Positions 24,016 to 35,164 of a stretch of 64,000 bases of DNA are shown here, in pieces (positions within the stretch are counted from its first letter, which is position 1; every line of letters begins with the position of its first letter). Source of the stretch: Doryteuthis pealeii (Eukaryota; Mollusca; Cephalopoda; Myopsida; Loliginidae); the NCBI GenBank assembly GCA_023376005.1, contig CM042152.1, positions 72,000,893 through 72,064,892 of the forward strand. Direction: 5' to 3'. The notes beneath the pieces were generated by a model, which ran no database searches, was not told the DNA's origin, and saw only the letters and a program-made list of their open reading frames with translations. Made by a program: the position numbers and the translations under genes.

Positions 24016-24389
24016 AGCCATGTGGCTTTACCATTCCCTGGCAGAGAGTCAGAGAAAATGTCTCTATTGTTCAAAAAACAGAGATGAAATGAGATCAAGC
24101 ATGGGCTTTTGGAACTATCATATCCCTGATGGATATGCAAATTATCTAAGGGAGATAATCATTTATTGTATTCCCACAAGAGTAATAAAGGTGACGAGGA
24201 AAATATATGGATAAATGAATAGTTTACAAAAATTAAAAAGAATATAAGATTATAATGAAAATTATTATTAAAATAGGTGAACTCAGAAAATCAGTAACTT
24301 GTATTTCTTGACAGTGAAGACGAAATTGCCAGGAAAGAGTTTCCGTTCTTTATAACAACATAACCCCTGGTATAATGTAACAAACAAAC
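24016..24389. other. unassigned AT-rich stretch
   Basis: No recognised coding or repeat sequence; small ORFs have no motifs. Confidence 0.5.
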
Positions 24390-25086
24390 AGTTTTGAATA
24401 AGTACTTATATTTCATAAAAGCAACCACAAATGCTTTATCATATTTTCAGACTCATTCTCTGTCTTACTATCTAATGTAATGAATATGTAAATACCTAGG
24501 TACCCCCTCATTATAATCTGATTGGATAGTGTCCTCTATAAATATTCGACACTGTGGTGGTACAAGTGCCTACTAGCCTACTAGCAAGACTACCACGACG
24601 ACTGCTTGGAAGACGTACTGCTATTACTGCTACTCGACGCACCAGCTACTAAAGCGATAATATACCTTACTACAACTTCATAATATATCCCTTAACCCGG
24701 ATATTCACTATCATTAAGGAAAAAAATGGAAGACCCCACCCCCTAATCATTAAATTCCCTTGTAGATTGAACTCCGTGTTCAACTCTAAAGAGATTCTCA
24801 TATGCTGAATACCAAGTCACATTTGAGTGAGGGGGAAATGAAATACCTGACTTGGCAGCCAAACTGGCTTTAGATTTGTCCCCCAACAAATTCAAGATTC
24901 CATATACTGACTTGAAACCTAAAATTGATAGATTCCTTCATACAAAATGGCAACAACGCCAGAATAACAACATTCACAATAAACTCTTTAAGATCAAACC
25001 CACTTTGAGAGACTGGAGATCAGCCTTTACTAAATCCAGAAAAGAACAAATCATTATACTCACTTGAAACTAAAATTGATAGATTC
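24390..25086 (+). mobile_element. second fragment of the Jockey-like LINE (RNase H to C-terminal region)
   Basis: Matches the LINE at 15740-16940 on the opposite strand. TTTTCAGACTCATTCTCTGT (RNase H 'FSDSLSV', frame shifted) is followed after an insertion by GAGATTCTCATATGCTGAAT and AAGTCACATTTGAGTGAGG. The open part 24852-25067 reads AAKLALDLSPNKFKIPYTDL, then LHTKWQQRQNNN and RDWRSAFTKSRKEQIIIL. Frameshifts and stops make it inactive. It runs directly into the 152-bp satellite. Confidence 0.85.
24474..24707. mobile_element. ~233-bp LTR-like insertion in the LINE fragment
   Basis: The segment is absent from the other LINE copy and is flanked by ACTATC on both sides (24468-24473 and 24707-24712). 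It has a TATA-like word (CTATAAATATTCG) at ~24535. It could be a small solo LTR, though the ends are TAATG...TTC(A), not a clean TG...CA. Confidence 0.6.
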
Positions 25087-28000
25087 TGTTGTATAAGCAA
25101 AAGTCGAAATCTCCCGATTCACTATTAAAATATACATACACTCGCCAACGGGACGGACAAGTCGGAAGTGTCCTCTATCGTTACAAACGGAATGACCATT
25201 TAACATATATCTGCGCATGGGCTCCGATCGGAGTTCCACTTTGATAGTCAATTCCTGACATTAAATAAAAAAAAGGTAAATAAAATTTGCATTATCATCC
25301 AATGAAAGCGATTCAAATGAAAATAACTTCATTTGATCCAACTTTCGGCTCGCACTCTCTATAAATGGCCAGTTTGAAGGGCAGCCGACAGAGAGGTTCA
25401 ATTCGAATACACGCTCGCAAGCGAAAACAAACATGACCTCACCAGGCAGTCAAAACCACAAGCGAACATTTCTATATCACTCGACGATTGACCTACATCA
25501 TACCACAGTCACGCTGGACATTTTAACTTAATATCCATCCATAACTATAACCAATTTATCCTGTAATTCTCATTCTATCCTTTCACCGTTCTCATCAAAA
25601 CTTAAAATCTGTGTTTTGTTCATTTCCTCATCACTTGCATGCAAATATGGTTTATAACAATTCCTTCATACAAAATGGCAACAAGCCAGAATAACAACAT
25701 TCACAATAAACTCTTCTAGATCAAACCCACTTTGAGAGACTGGAGATCAGCCTTTACTAAATCCAGAAAAGAACAAATCATTATACTCACTAGAAACCTA
25801 AAATTGATAGATTCCTTCATACAAAATGGCAACGCCAGTAATAACAACATTCACAATAACTCTTCTAGATCAAACCCACTTTGAGAGACTGGAGATCAGC
25901 CTTTACTAAATCCAGAAAAGAACAAATCATTATACTCACTAGAAACCTAAAATTGATAGATTCCTTCATACAAAATGGCAACAACGCCAGAATAACAACA
26001 TTCACAATAAACTCTTCTAGATCAAACCCACTTTGAGAGACTGGAGATCAGCCTTTACTAAATCCAGAAAAGAACAAATCATTATACTCACTAGAAACCT
26101 AAAATTGATAGATTCCTTCATACAAAATGGCAACAACGCCAGAATAACAACATTCACAATAAACTCTTCTAGATCAAACCCACTTTGAGAGACTGGAGAT
26201 CAGCCTTTACTAAATCCAGAAAAGAACAAATCATTATACTCACTTGAAACCTAAAATTGATAGATTCCTTCATACAAAATGGCAACAACGCCAGAATAAC
26301 AACATTCACAATAAACTCTTCTAGATCAAACCCACTTTGAGAGACTGGAGATCAGCCTTTACTAAATCCAGAAAAGAACAAATCATTATACTCACTTGAA
26401 ACCTAAAATTGATAGATTCCTTCATACAAAATGGCAACAACGCCAGAATAACAACATTCACAATAAACTCTTCTAGATCAAACCCACTTTGAGAGACTGG
26501 AGATCAGCCTTTACTAAATCCAGAAAAGAACAAATCATTATACTCACTAGAAACCTAAAATTGATAGATTCCTTCATACAAAATGGCAACAACGCCAGAA
26601 TAACAACATTCACAATAAACTCTTCTAGATCAAACCCACTTTGAGAGACTGGAGATCAGCCTTTACTAAATCCAGAAAAGAACAAATCATTATACTCACT
26701 AGAAACCTAAAATTGATAGATTCCTTCATACAAAATGGCAACAACGCCAGAATAACAACATTCACAATAAACTCTTCTAGATCAAACCCACTTTGAGAGA
26801 CTGGAGATCAGCCTTTACTAAATCCAGAAAAGAACAAATCATTATACTCACTAGAAACCTAAAATTGATAGATTCCTTCATACAAAATGGCAACAACGCC
26901 AGAATAACAACATTCACAATAAACTCTTCTAGATCAAACCCACTTTGAGAGACTGGAGATCAGCCTTTACTAAATCCAGAAAAGAACAAATCATTATACT
27001 CACTAGAAACCTAAAATTGATAGATTCCTTCATACAAAATGGCAACAACGCCAGAATAACAACATTCACAATAAACTCTTCTAGATCAAACCCACTTTGA
27101 GAGACTGGAGATCAGCCTTTACTAAATCCAGAAAAGAACAAATCATTATACTCACTTGAAACCTAAAATTGATAGATTCCTTCATACAAAATGGCAACAA
27201 CGCCAGAATAACAACATTCACAATAAACTCTTCTAGATCAAACCCACTTTGAGAGACTGGAGATCAGCCTTTACTAAATCCAGAAAAGAACAAATCATTA
27301 TACTCACTTGAAACCTAAAATTGATAGATTCCTTCATACAAAATGGCAACAACGCCAGAATAACAACATTCACAATAAACTCTTCTAGATCAAACCCACT
27401 TTGAGAGACTGGAGATCAGCCTTTACTAAATCCAGAAAAGAACAAATCATTATACTCACTAGAAACCTAAAATTGATAGATTCCTTCATACAAAATGGCA
27501 ACAACGCCAGAATAACAACATTCACAATAAACTCTTCTAGATCAAACCCACTTTGAGAGACTGGAGATCAGCCTTTACTAAATCCAGAAAAGAACAAATC
27601 ATTATACTCACTAGAAACCTAAAATTGATAGATTCCTTCATACAAAATGGCAACAACGCCAGAATAACAACATTCACAATAAACTCTTCTAGATCAAACC
27701 CACTTTGAGAGACTGGAGATCAGCCTTTACTAAATCCAGAAAAGAACAAATCATTATACTCACTAGAAACCTAAAATTGATAGATTCCTTCATACAAAAT
27801 GGCAACAACGCCAGAATAACAACATTCACAATAAACTCTTCTAGATCAAACCCACTTTGAGAGACTGGAAATCAGCCTTTACTAAATCCAGAAAAGAACA
27901 AATCATTATACTCACTAGAAACCTAAAATTGATAGATTCCTTCATACAAAATGGCAACAACGCCAGAATAACAACATTCACAATAAACTCTTCTAGATCA

Positions 28001-28156
28001 AACCCACTTTGAGAGACTGGAGATCAGCCTTTACTAAATCCAGAAAAGAACAAATCATTATACTCACTAGAAACCTAAAATTGATAGATTCCTTCATACA
28101 AAATGGCAACAACGCCAGAATAACAACATTCACAATAAACTCTTCTAGATCAAACA
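24911..28156 (+). repeat. 152-bp satellite array derived from the LINE RNase H region
   Basis: Seventeen complete units and one 90-bp partial unit. Unit starts (TGAAACC or AGAAACC) fall at ~24911 and 25063, then, after the LTR insertion, 25790, 25939 and every 152 bp to 28067. The first unit is still part of the LINE and reads ...RFLHTKWQQRQNNN...; later units keep its sequence at very high identity. Unit junctions join TTATACTCAC to TTGAAACC where the LINE has CATATACTGACTTGAAACC, so the array formed across a short shared word. The T/A variant after CAC gives a pattern TTAAAA TTAAAA over 26243-28066, a six-unit period. Confidence 0.92.
25087..25659. mobile_element. solo LTR (573 bp, TG...CA) inside the satellite
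   Basis: It starts TGTTGTATAAGC and ends GTTTATAACA. The flank ATTC is duplicated (25083-25086 and 25660-25663), and removal restores a normal satellite unit (GATAGATTC + CTTCATAC). TCTCTATAAATGGCC at ~25357-25371 is a candidate TATA box. Ends, size and 4-bp duplication fit a Ty3/Gypsy-type LTR left after LTR-LTR recombination. No internal coding region is present. Confidence 0.82.
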
Positions 28157-28191
28157 CAACCTCTAGGCATAAAATAATCCCAGATGGTTTT

Positions 28192-28552
28192 GTTACATAT
28201 TAATTGGATCCCTATTACTTTTTAAGGTAGTATAGGAATCCTTATGGCGATCAGTACAGCTGATGGCCTTGAGAGTGAGTGACAATGCTTGACCTCACTC
28301 TCACCTTGCTTTCTGGGGATAGAATCGTGAGAACGGAACCCCGATAGAAAGCCCCCGCTTCCGGTTTAAGGTGGGCAACTCAGTAAGAGTTGCAGGTAGT
28401 TAGTTGCAGTTAGTCAGTTGAGAGTTAGGACTGAAGCTAGCAAGATGTGACTCTCTGCGCGCATTTGTCTGTTCTGGGATCCGGAATAAAATAACATCAA
28501 AGGTAAATCGAAGTCTTGTTGTTATTACTAAAAGCTAACAATGACACAAGGC
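28192..28552 (+). mobile_element. probable LTR (TGTTAC...GCTAACA)
   Basis: It begins TGTTACATATTAATTGG and ends TAAAAGCTAACA (inverted TGTTA ends). AATAAAATAACATC (~28486) would be its poly(A) signal, followed by a GT-rich TCTTGTTGTTATTAC. No matching target duplication was seen. A short M-S-P-A-E-P-D-T-E reading frame after it (28562 on) may be a decayed gag start, so this may be a 5' LTR. Confidence 0.5.
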
Positions 28553-28958
28553 TTCTATAAAAATGTCCCCAGCAGAACCAGACACGGAATCCCCATACAA
28601 GAAGACAGACGAGACCTGTAGAAGATATACAGACCATTAGAAGACCATTAGAAGATAGAAGACTAGACAGAGAAGAAAAGAAAAGGCGCTACGTAACAGT
28701 TTGATAATACCATTAAAATCCATCAACCAACTAACCATTCTATTTTATGATGTCATTATTTATTGGGTTGTGTTCCATTAATTTATCTTCCTAAAATATC
28801 AAGCAAAATTTTTTAATAAATTTTCTACTGCAATAAATCTTATCATATTGGAGATTTGGTGTCAGTAATTGGAACTACATCATTGCTTACATCAAAATAC
28901 TCCCAGGAATTGTGTAGGTTTATCAATATGTATCTAATTTGTGATCAAAATCATTAAT
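28553..28958 (+). other. unassigned, possible LTR-element interior
   Basis: A GAAGA-rich stretch (28605-28690) follows the short open frame; then AT-rich sequence without recognised features. Confidence 0.4.
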
Positions 28959-28959
28959 A

Positions 28960-29607
28960 CATAGAATAGAATTAGAATAAATATTATTTATTAATGAGAT
29001 CTCTATGAAAATCTGAGTTAGATTTGCTTCAAAACAGCCCATGTTATTAGTGCATCTAAAGTCCTGCAATGTGCCTTATATATCACTAAGGAATAAAGGT
29101 TTACATAATATATGTTGTGGTTAATTTGCATACTGGTTTTAACAAAACTGGGTTTAATAAATAATCACTTGTTTTATTATTGTTTTATTCTCCAAAGTAT
29201 TAAAATCTATCCTATGAATGGTTTTATATAGAAACCAATTAAAATATAATTAAAATAAGTGTAATCTTTTTATATGCTTACTTATTTGACTTCATCAGTC
29301 TTTCTAATTAAATATATTTCTGTCGTGAGGTTTTAAGGGGTCTAATAAGAACAAAACGACGGGTAACAAATGTAGGAAAATGTATTAACAAAAAGTAGAC
29401 AAATACAATACAGAGAAGTGGAAATTACGTCCGACAAATAGAATTGTGAGCTGACTTGCATTGGTTTACTCTCAAGCCACAATTGTTCCTGTTACTTATA
29501 GTAACCCGTCGGCGCATTCCATTAGTCTTATAGGGTGTATCACATATAACAATTTCATTACATTAAACATTAAATACTTATGCCCGGAGGGTGCATCTTT
29601 TTGCTAG
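28960..29607 (+). mobile_element. non-autonomous Helitron, 5'-truncated, with insertion
   Basis: Shares CAAAACAGCCCATGTTATTA, TATATCACTAAGGAATAA and GTCTTTCTAATTAAATATA with 59330-59690 and the minus copy 30606-31163. It ends GCCCGGAGGGTGC (hairpin), then CTAG at 29604-29607 followed by T, the Helitron terminal rule. A 224-bp TGTCG...TCACA segment (29321-29544) interrupts it. Confidence 0.75.
29321..29544. mobile_element. LTR-like insertion in the Helitron (224 bp)
   Basis: Starts TGTCGTGAGGTTTT and ends GTGTATCACA. It is absent from the other Helitron copies. It holds an internal inverted pair ACGACGGGTAAC / GTAACCCGTCGG. Target duplication ambiguous because both flanks are TATA-like. Confidence 0.5.
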
Positions 29608-29840
29608 TTATAATTAATATATTAAAATTTATTACCACTGTTTTCTACAATCTTAAAGAAAAAACGAAACAACTCTATTTTGTGACATTTTTTAATGTGA
29701 TATCATAAAAATTGTCTTTGTGGCCATTCAATATCCCTAATTTGAGATATTAACACTTTTTATCAAATGTCTAAATAAGTCTAAAATTTCATTGAGTTTA
29801 TTGTCAAAATGTAACATAGAATGGAAAAAGCCAGTAAAAT

Positions 29841-30545
29841 GAAAAGTTTTTTGGATTAGTCAGCACAATGCCACATGTAGATTTCATACTGGTCAAGAGA
29901 CATCACGTGGCAAAGTGTGGAAGAGTGGTAGGGAGAGGAGAGAATGTAAGGTCAGTTTGGAATGAAGTGTTGGCTAGGTCAGACCATAAGTCTGCCATCT
30001 AAGGCATTTTAACTTGGGTGGGGATTAAAAATAACTTGTGAGAAAAACTAAGAATGCCTTGTGATATTATTAAAAGTTTTAAATGACACAAGGCAAGATA
30101 TCCTTCAGCAAACCCAAGTTGTTTCAAACTCAAACAGCAAAGAATGCCAGCCAGATCAACATCAAATCCAACAACCAGGAAAATGACAGGAATGCAAGAG
30201 TTACGTGTAGGTATTGTGGAAAGTTTTTTGGATGAGTCAGCACAATGCCACATGTAGATTTCATACTGGTCAAGACACATCACGTGGCAAAGTGTGGAAG
30301 AGTGGTAGGGAGAGCAGAGAATGTAAGGTCAGTTTGGAATGAAGCGGTGGCTGGGTGAGATGTGTGTGTCTCGCCCAGGGCAGTTAGACTTGGGGGAAAA
30401 TAAAAATAACTCATGAGAAAAAAAAAAAAGATCGCCTTGAGTTCTTATTAAAAACTATAAGTGGCACAAGGCAAGATATCCTCCAGCAATCCCAAGTTGT
30501 TTCAAGAGAACCAGCCAACCCAACATCAGATCCAACAACCAGATT
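29841..30545. repeat. ~375-bp direct duplication
   Basis: AAGTTTTTTGGAT...CAGCACAATGCCACATG...CATCACGTGGCAAAGTGTGG occurs at 29844 and again at 30221, and the similarity lasts to CAACAACCAG in both copies. It may be a pair of LTRs of a tiny element or a tandem duplication; only ~40 bp lie between copies. Confidence 0.8.
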
Positions 30546-30605
30546 CCAGCCTCTCAAAGTAAAACAGGACTAGAGATAAGAATTGTACTATTGTTATTAT
30601 TGACA

Positions 30606-31163
30606 CTAGCAAATATATGCACCCTCCGGGTGCAAGTATTTAAGTTTTAGTTTAATGAAATATTGTATTAAATTAGAAAGGCTAATGAAACTAAATAAGA
30701 ATGCAGATAAAAGATTTGAAACAGAGGGGGATATAATCGAAAAATAGAACAACTGAAATTTACTCTTCCATCACTCTCGTCTTTCATTGTTATTTTTTCT
30801 AATTTAAGTATTTAGTTAAAAGAGGAAGTAAAGAATAAAATTACAGTTATCTTTTCTTGTTAATGGATTTCATTTAAGATTCATTGAAGAGATTTTTGCT
30901 TATATTCATTAAAATAAAGCCAAACGGTTAGAAACCAATAATACTAAGCATATATTTATCAAAATTACATTGTTAATATCAATATGCAAATTAGCCTTCC
31001 CGTTCACACTGTAAACCGCTATTTTGTTGTATATATAAATACAATTGCATGTTGTTAGCATGTAGGTGAATGTGACGTCAATAACTAAGGGAATTGTGAC
31101 TTGAGTAGTGATTTAGTTTCGGTTACAGACAGAAAAACACACAATCTCCATTATAATAAGAGA
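30606..31163 (-). mobile_element. complete non-autonomous Helitron (558 bp)
   Basis: On the minus strand it begins TCTCTTATTATAATGG after an A and ends GCACCCGGAGGGTGC (6-bp stem), ATATATTTG, CTAG, followed by T. TC start, CTRR end, 3' hairpin nine bases before the end and A/T insertion site all match Helitrons. There is no Rep/helicase gene, so it needs a partner. Confidence 0.85.
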
Positions 31164-32120
31164 TGTCATCACCCCCTTTTGAAATGGACTTGCTACACTA
31201 CAAAAATATAAAAATAGATTTAATACCACTAGTGACAACTACCTATATAATAAAAAGAAAACAGGATGTTGAAAAAAATGCTCCTTTTGGGGATGACAAA
31301 TTCCATCAATTTCACAAAATTATTCAAATGAAATACCTTTCCAACCCTACCTTTCTGTAATATGATACAATGTTGGTTTAATGTGGGGACCTCATAGAAA
31401 GCAAGGCTTAGGGTGGTGACAAAAATAGCAGAGCTCTATTAACATTTCCCTTTTTGGGTATCTCAGATACTGGGCAATAAACCCAACTCTTATCCCTTTT
31501 AGAGGAGGTGGGAGCTGTTTGGTGAGGACTACTCCTGGAGCTGAGCTCATTAATTCCCCCCTCCACAATAATCATGATCATGATCATGATCATCATCATG
31601 TTACACTGATACCACAAATTTCCATAACTCTCTCTCGCTACCTGTCCCTATTAATCAATGCCCTTGTCAGGTCTTCTGTACAGCATCCAGTGTCTGCACA
31701 GAGCTGATCAATATATGTTTTTGCTGGTCAACCACCCCTGCTGTGTCTGTGTATAGGAGTCCACAGAAGAACATCACTTATGGATTGTTCCTTATTTCTC
31801 TACAAGTGTCCAGCATGTCTTGTTCATCTTAGTCGGGGGGGGTGATAGGAGGTAAGTGGCAATACAACTACAGTTTTGTGTGGTGCATGCAGCATCCTTG
31901 TTTATGACCCGCTTATTTTTTTAAGGCTTTCATCTTCTTTACAATCTCCTCTTGCATTGTTGTTGCATTATTGATTTAAATAAATCTCTATATCTCAGAA
32001 ATAGTTGTTAACAGCAATAAGAGAAAAGTGCTAAAATTTAAAAAGAAGTTTCAGAAATTCTTTAGAAATTACCTAATTTGGATAAATCTGGTATTATATT
32101 TTTTTAAAGTGATTTTCCCA
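31164..32120. other. unassigned stretch with short simple repeats
   Basis: Contains an (ATCATG)n tract at ~31570-31600. Short ORFs across it have no motifs. CTTTCTATGAGGTCCCC-type sequence near 31380 is unassigned. Confidence 0.5.
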
Positions 32121-32124
32121 TTGA

Positions 32125-32325
32125 CAAAGTGTATAATATTGTTATATTTTTTAAAATTGTATAATATTGTTATATTCCTAAAAAGTGAATAACATTGTCA
32201 TATTCAAAAAAAAGAGCTTGTAGCATTGTCATATTTTAAAAATGTGTATAACATTGTCATATTCTTGAAAATTGAATAATATTGTTATATTCCTAAAAGG
32301 TTAATAACACTGTCATATTTATTGG
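32125..32325 (+). repeat. ~33-bp minisatellite, 6-7 diverged copies
   Basis: Repeats of AATATTGTTATATTC / AACATTGTCATATTC with short A-rich spacers, e.g. at 32135, 32160, 32193, 32226, 32258, 32277 and 32306. Confidence 0.75.
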
Positions 32326-32487
32326 CATCTTTCAAATATCATTAGACCAAATAATTCTGTAAAATACAATGAATCATTAAATCAAAGCAGAAACAGAAAA
32401 TATTGAACAGCAACAAAGTTGTCCTTTTGTTTTCATTGTGAAATTCAGACAATCCAGAAAGAACAATGTCATGGGAATCTCCAGAAC

Positions 32488-32728
32488 ATAATTTCAGTCC
32501 AGCTGGGAGTCAGTCTCAAGGTTCATGGTTCGATTCCGGTCCTTGCCAACTCAGTGTATGAGTAGCACATGAATATGTGTAGTGAAGTGAGGAACTGATG
32601 GTAGGAGTGGCACTCCACCTCAGACACCCAAACAATCTCCTTGGTCTAGCGCTAGTGAAAAGGGGATAGACTCCCTCACTGTCTGGTTGATACCAGCTTT
32701 AGGCCACCCTGACAACTTTACTTACTTA
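32488..32728 (+). mobile_element. SINE family B copy
   Basis: B box GGTTCATGGTTCGATTCCGG, then CAACTCAGTGTATGAGTAGC, GGCACTCCACCTCAG, CTTGGTCTAGCGCTAGTG, and a TTACTTAC tail. The A box is degraded. Confidence 0.82.
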
Positions 32729-32804
32729 CAATATTTCCATCACAAAAAAATGATTTGGGATGGATAAAAAACAACAACTATTTTGAAATCAGTGCCACAA
32801 AATT

Positions 32805-33190
32805 AGTTGGTTTGGTTGTTTTGTTTTATGGCATATCAACCCTTTGTGGGTGATTTAATTCCAAATCAATTCCTTTTGATATCGGGTTGCTTACAGTACC
32901 TGCTGTTGATGAAATGGTCACCCATTTAAGTTCTGAACAGGCTCATTGCTGCTTAATGTCTTGGGTATGATGTTAAAATTTATCTGATGGTGAAGTTCCA
33001 ATTCTGGAGCTCTGGGGAGTGTGGAGTACCCCCTTCATCACCATTACTCCCAGATCTACTCTGATCCTGAGTGGTGTTACCTGCTAGGGTAACATCTATG
33101 GGTTAAATAGAAGAAAGTGAGTTTAAAAAAAGATGTTTTTAAAAAAAAATTGAATTTAAAAAAAAATTGAATACCTATCAAAAATGAACA
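32805..33190. mobile_element. SINE family C pieces in opposite orientation
   Basis: 32805-32900 (+) is the tail segment GTTTTATGGCATATCAACCC; 32965-33190 (-) carries CTGATGGTGAAGTTCCAATT, CACCATTACTCCCAG and ATCTATGGGTTAAATAG. The head-to-tail inversion is the same arrangement seen at 49905-50310. Confidence 0.75.
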
Positions 33191-33204
33191 AGACAAATTT
33201 TAAA

Positions 33205-33455
33205 ACAAGATCAATTTCTTAAGCGGAGTTTAACAGGTTTGAATTCAGAGTTTTCCTTCTCTGAGACTGGTTACCTAGCCATAGTTAAAGAGTCCAGTTT
33301 GCCCTGCTATTTACCCATACCTGGAGGGATTCATACCTTTCCCAAGGGTATTAGCACTATGTAATAATGCCAACAGCTTCAGTCCATGAATTGAACTCGG
33401 GTTGACGAGTCCATTTCCTACAACTCTAACCATTAGACCATGCGCCTCCATTATA
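33205..33455 (-). mobile_element. SINE family A, near full length
   Basis: The reverse complement starts GGAGGCGCATGGTCTAATGG (A box) and has GAGTTCAATTC (B box), GGAAATGGACTCGTCAACC, the CAGGTATGGGTAAATAG block and CTCCGCTTAAGAAATTGA. Confidence 0.85.
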
Positions 33456-34378
33456 CGTCTCTCTATATCTCTTCTTATCTCTCTCTCTCTCTCTATCTCT
33501 CTTTATTGTTTTACAGGCATGAAAGGGGTGAAGAGCCACATGACTAAAAATGACTTCTGTTTTGCGCTGGTCGCCACAGGTAGTGGACACATGGTCTAAC
33601 TGTGGAAGGGAACAATAAATAGTTATTGCTAAAATTTTGATGAACCGGCAGGCATAAAGCAGAAACCTGATGCCTGAAAAGAAAAATGGGAGCTAATGTT
33701 GAGTTTGGCACAAAGAGGAAATATTGGCTGGTTAAGAACCTGCAATTTCCTAAATGATTATCAGCACTTGTACTCAGTTGAGGAATTAGGATGTGATAAC
33801 AATGAAAGACAAATGAGAATTCAAGGCAATGACCGTTTGACCCAAAGTGACAAAAGGACTAAGATAGCATATTTACCGAAGAATGAAGACATTTTTATTT
33901 CATATCATGACGCTTGAGAGGCAGAATAAGAGGGTTTTTGAGACACGTGAAATAACTCATATTTCAGCGCTAACGGGCTCTCATCACGGGGAAAATCTTC
34001 GGATCTGCAATTCAACCAGCCAGATAGAATTATTGAATTCTACTGAGAAAATAAGAACCACCAGACCAACAAATAGAGCATCCTAAGTTGTAGACGGTCA
34101 GTCTAGCCTATTCAACAGGGAGGGAAGAATAAGTGAATTCTTCAAGGACCCTGCATATTTCCAACTTCCAGTCAGTAGTAGTGATAAGTACCAATTTAAT
34201 AATTTCACTCACTCCATCGTTATAAAGACTTTAGTATGAAACAGATTGTCGAAATACATTTCACATTCACACATGCACTACAAAAATACGATTTTGTTTT
34301 CTTATAAATAAAATTTTATGTAAAGTGTTATCTATGTGTTTGTTGTTCTTTCACCGGTTTGTTAAAATGTGTTCCTCC
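33456..34378. other. unassigned stretch
   Basis: A (CT)n tract at ~33477-33503 adjoins the SINE. Overlapping short ORFs (33696-33917, 33883-34086) show no domain. The base composition is less AT-rich than the introns, so it may be an old transposon. Confidence 0.4.
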
Positions 34379-34556
34379 AAATACATGAATGGACTATTCT
34401 TGATTTCCATAAATACCAGCTGTCTTAGGCACTGGTTCAGTTGTGCTTAGCCAGTTGCTGTTGTCCAAACCAACAGTATACTGACGAAGCAGAACTGAAC
34501 CAGTGCCCAAAACAGCTAGTATTTATGGAAATCAAGAATAGTCCATTCATGTATTT
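34379..34556. mobile_element. 64-bp-arm hairpin (MITE-like)
   Basis: Arms 34379-34442 and 34493-34556 are reverse complements with three mismatches (AAATACATGAATGGACTATT outermost, GGTTCAG innermost), loop 50 bp. No coding content; an ORF on the minus strand simply crosses it. Confidence 0.85.
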
Positions 34557-35160
34557 GGGTGATTCCATTCCTTGAGTCCTGATTGGCTGCTTGGTTTCTA
34601 TGATGTTATGGGGCTTCATAAATACCCTGGCATTTTGCAGTAGTATTGCAACAAGATTAGGTTTGTATTCAGTTACAACTATTTGTTGCCTTGTCTTACT
34701 AGTTCGGCAGTAATTGGAACTTAGTATGATTATTCTACAATGCATATTGTATGTTTCCACATTTAGACCCTGCAAAACTCCATTTGATCATTCGAGTGAA
34801 AAATCGAGCCAGAACCCAGAATTCTTAATTTTTTAAAAACTTATATACGTCCGACTAAATGGGATATCTTGGAATTCTTATTTTAGATTCTCCATAGAAT
34901 GATATTCTGTTAAACTCGAATGTAACACAGGACCTGTGGATATACCACAGTATGATAATTTAATTATTACAACATTTGATATGTTTACTTAAGAGTTATT
35001 GCAATTAGTTCAATATGTAAAAATATAATAACCTTCATTTAACTCTCTCTCACTCTTTTTTTCTTTCCCTCTTTTCATCTTTTCATTATGTTCCATTGAA
35101 ATAGATTAACATTATCGCTTCCTCGTGCTCACCTCTCAAATTTTCATGGGAATATTCTCC
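34557..35160. other. unassigned stretch
   Basis: No feature recognised; C/T-rich simple sequence near 35045-35080. Confidence 0.5.
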
Positions 35161-35164
35161 TTCT

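Noticed and set aside
24911..28156. CRISPR-like array of regular repeats
   Set aside because: Units are contiguous 152-bp tandem copies without unique spacers, in a eukaryotic genome; it is a satellite.
34437..34775. 112-codon minus-strand ORF
   Set aside because: It crosses the loop and one arm of a hairpin element and has no motif.
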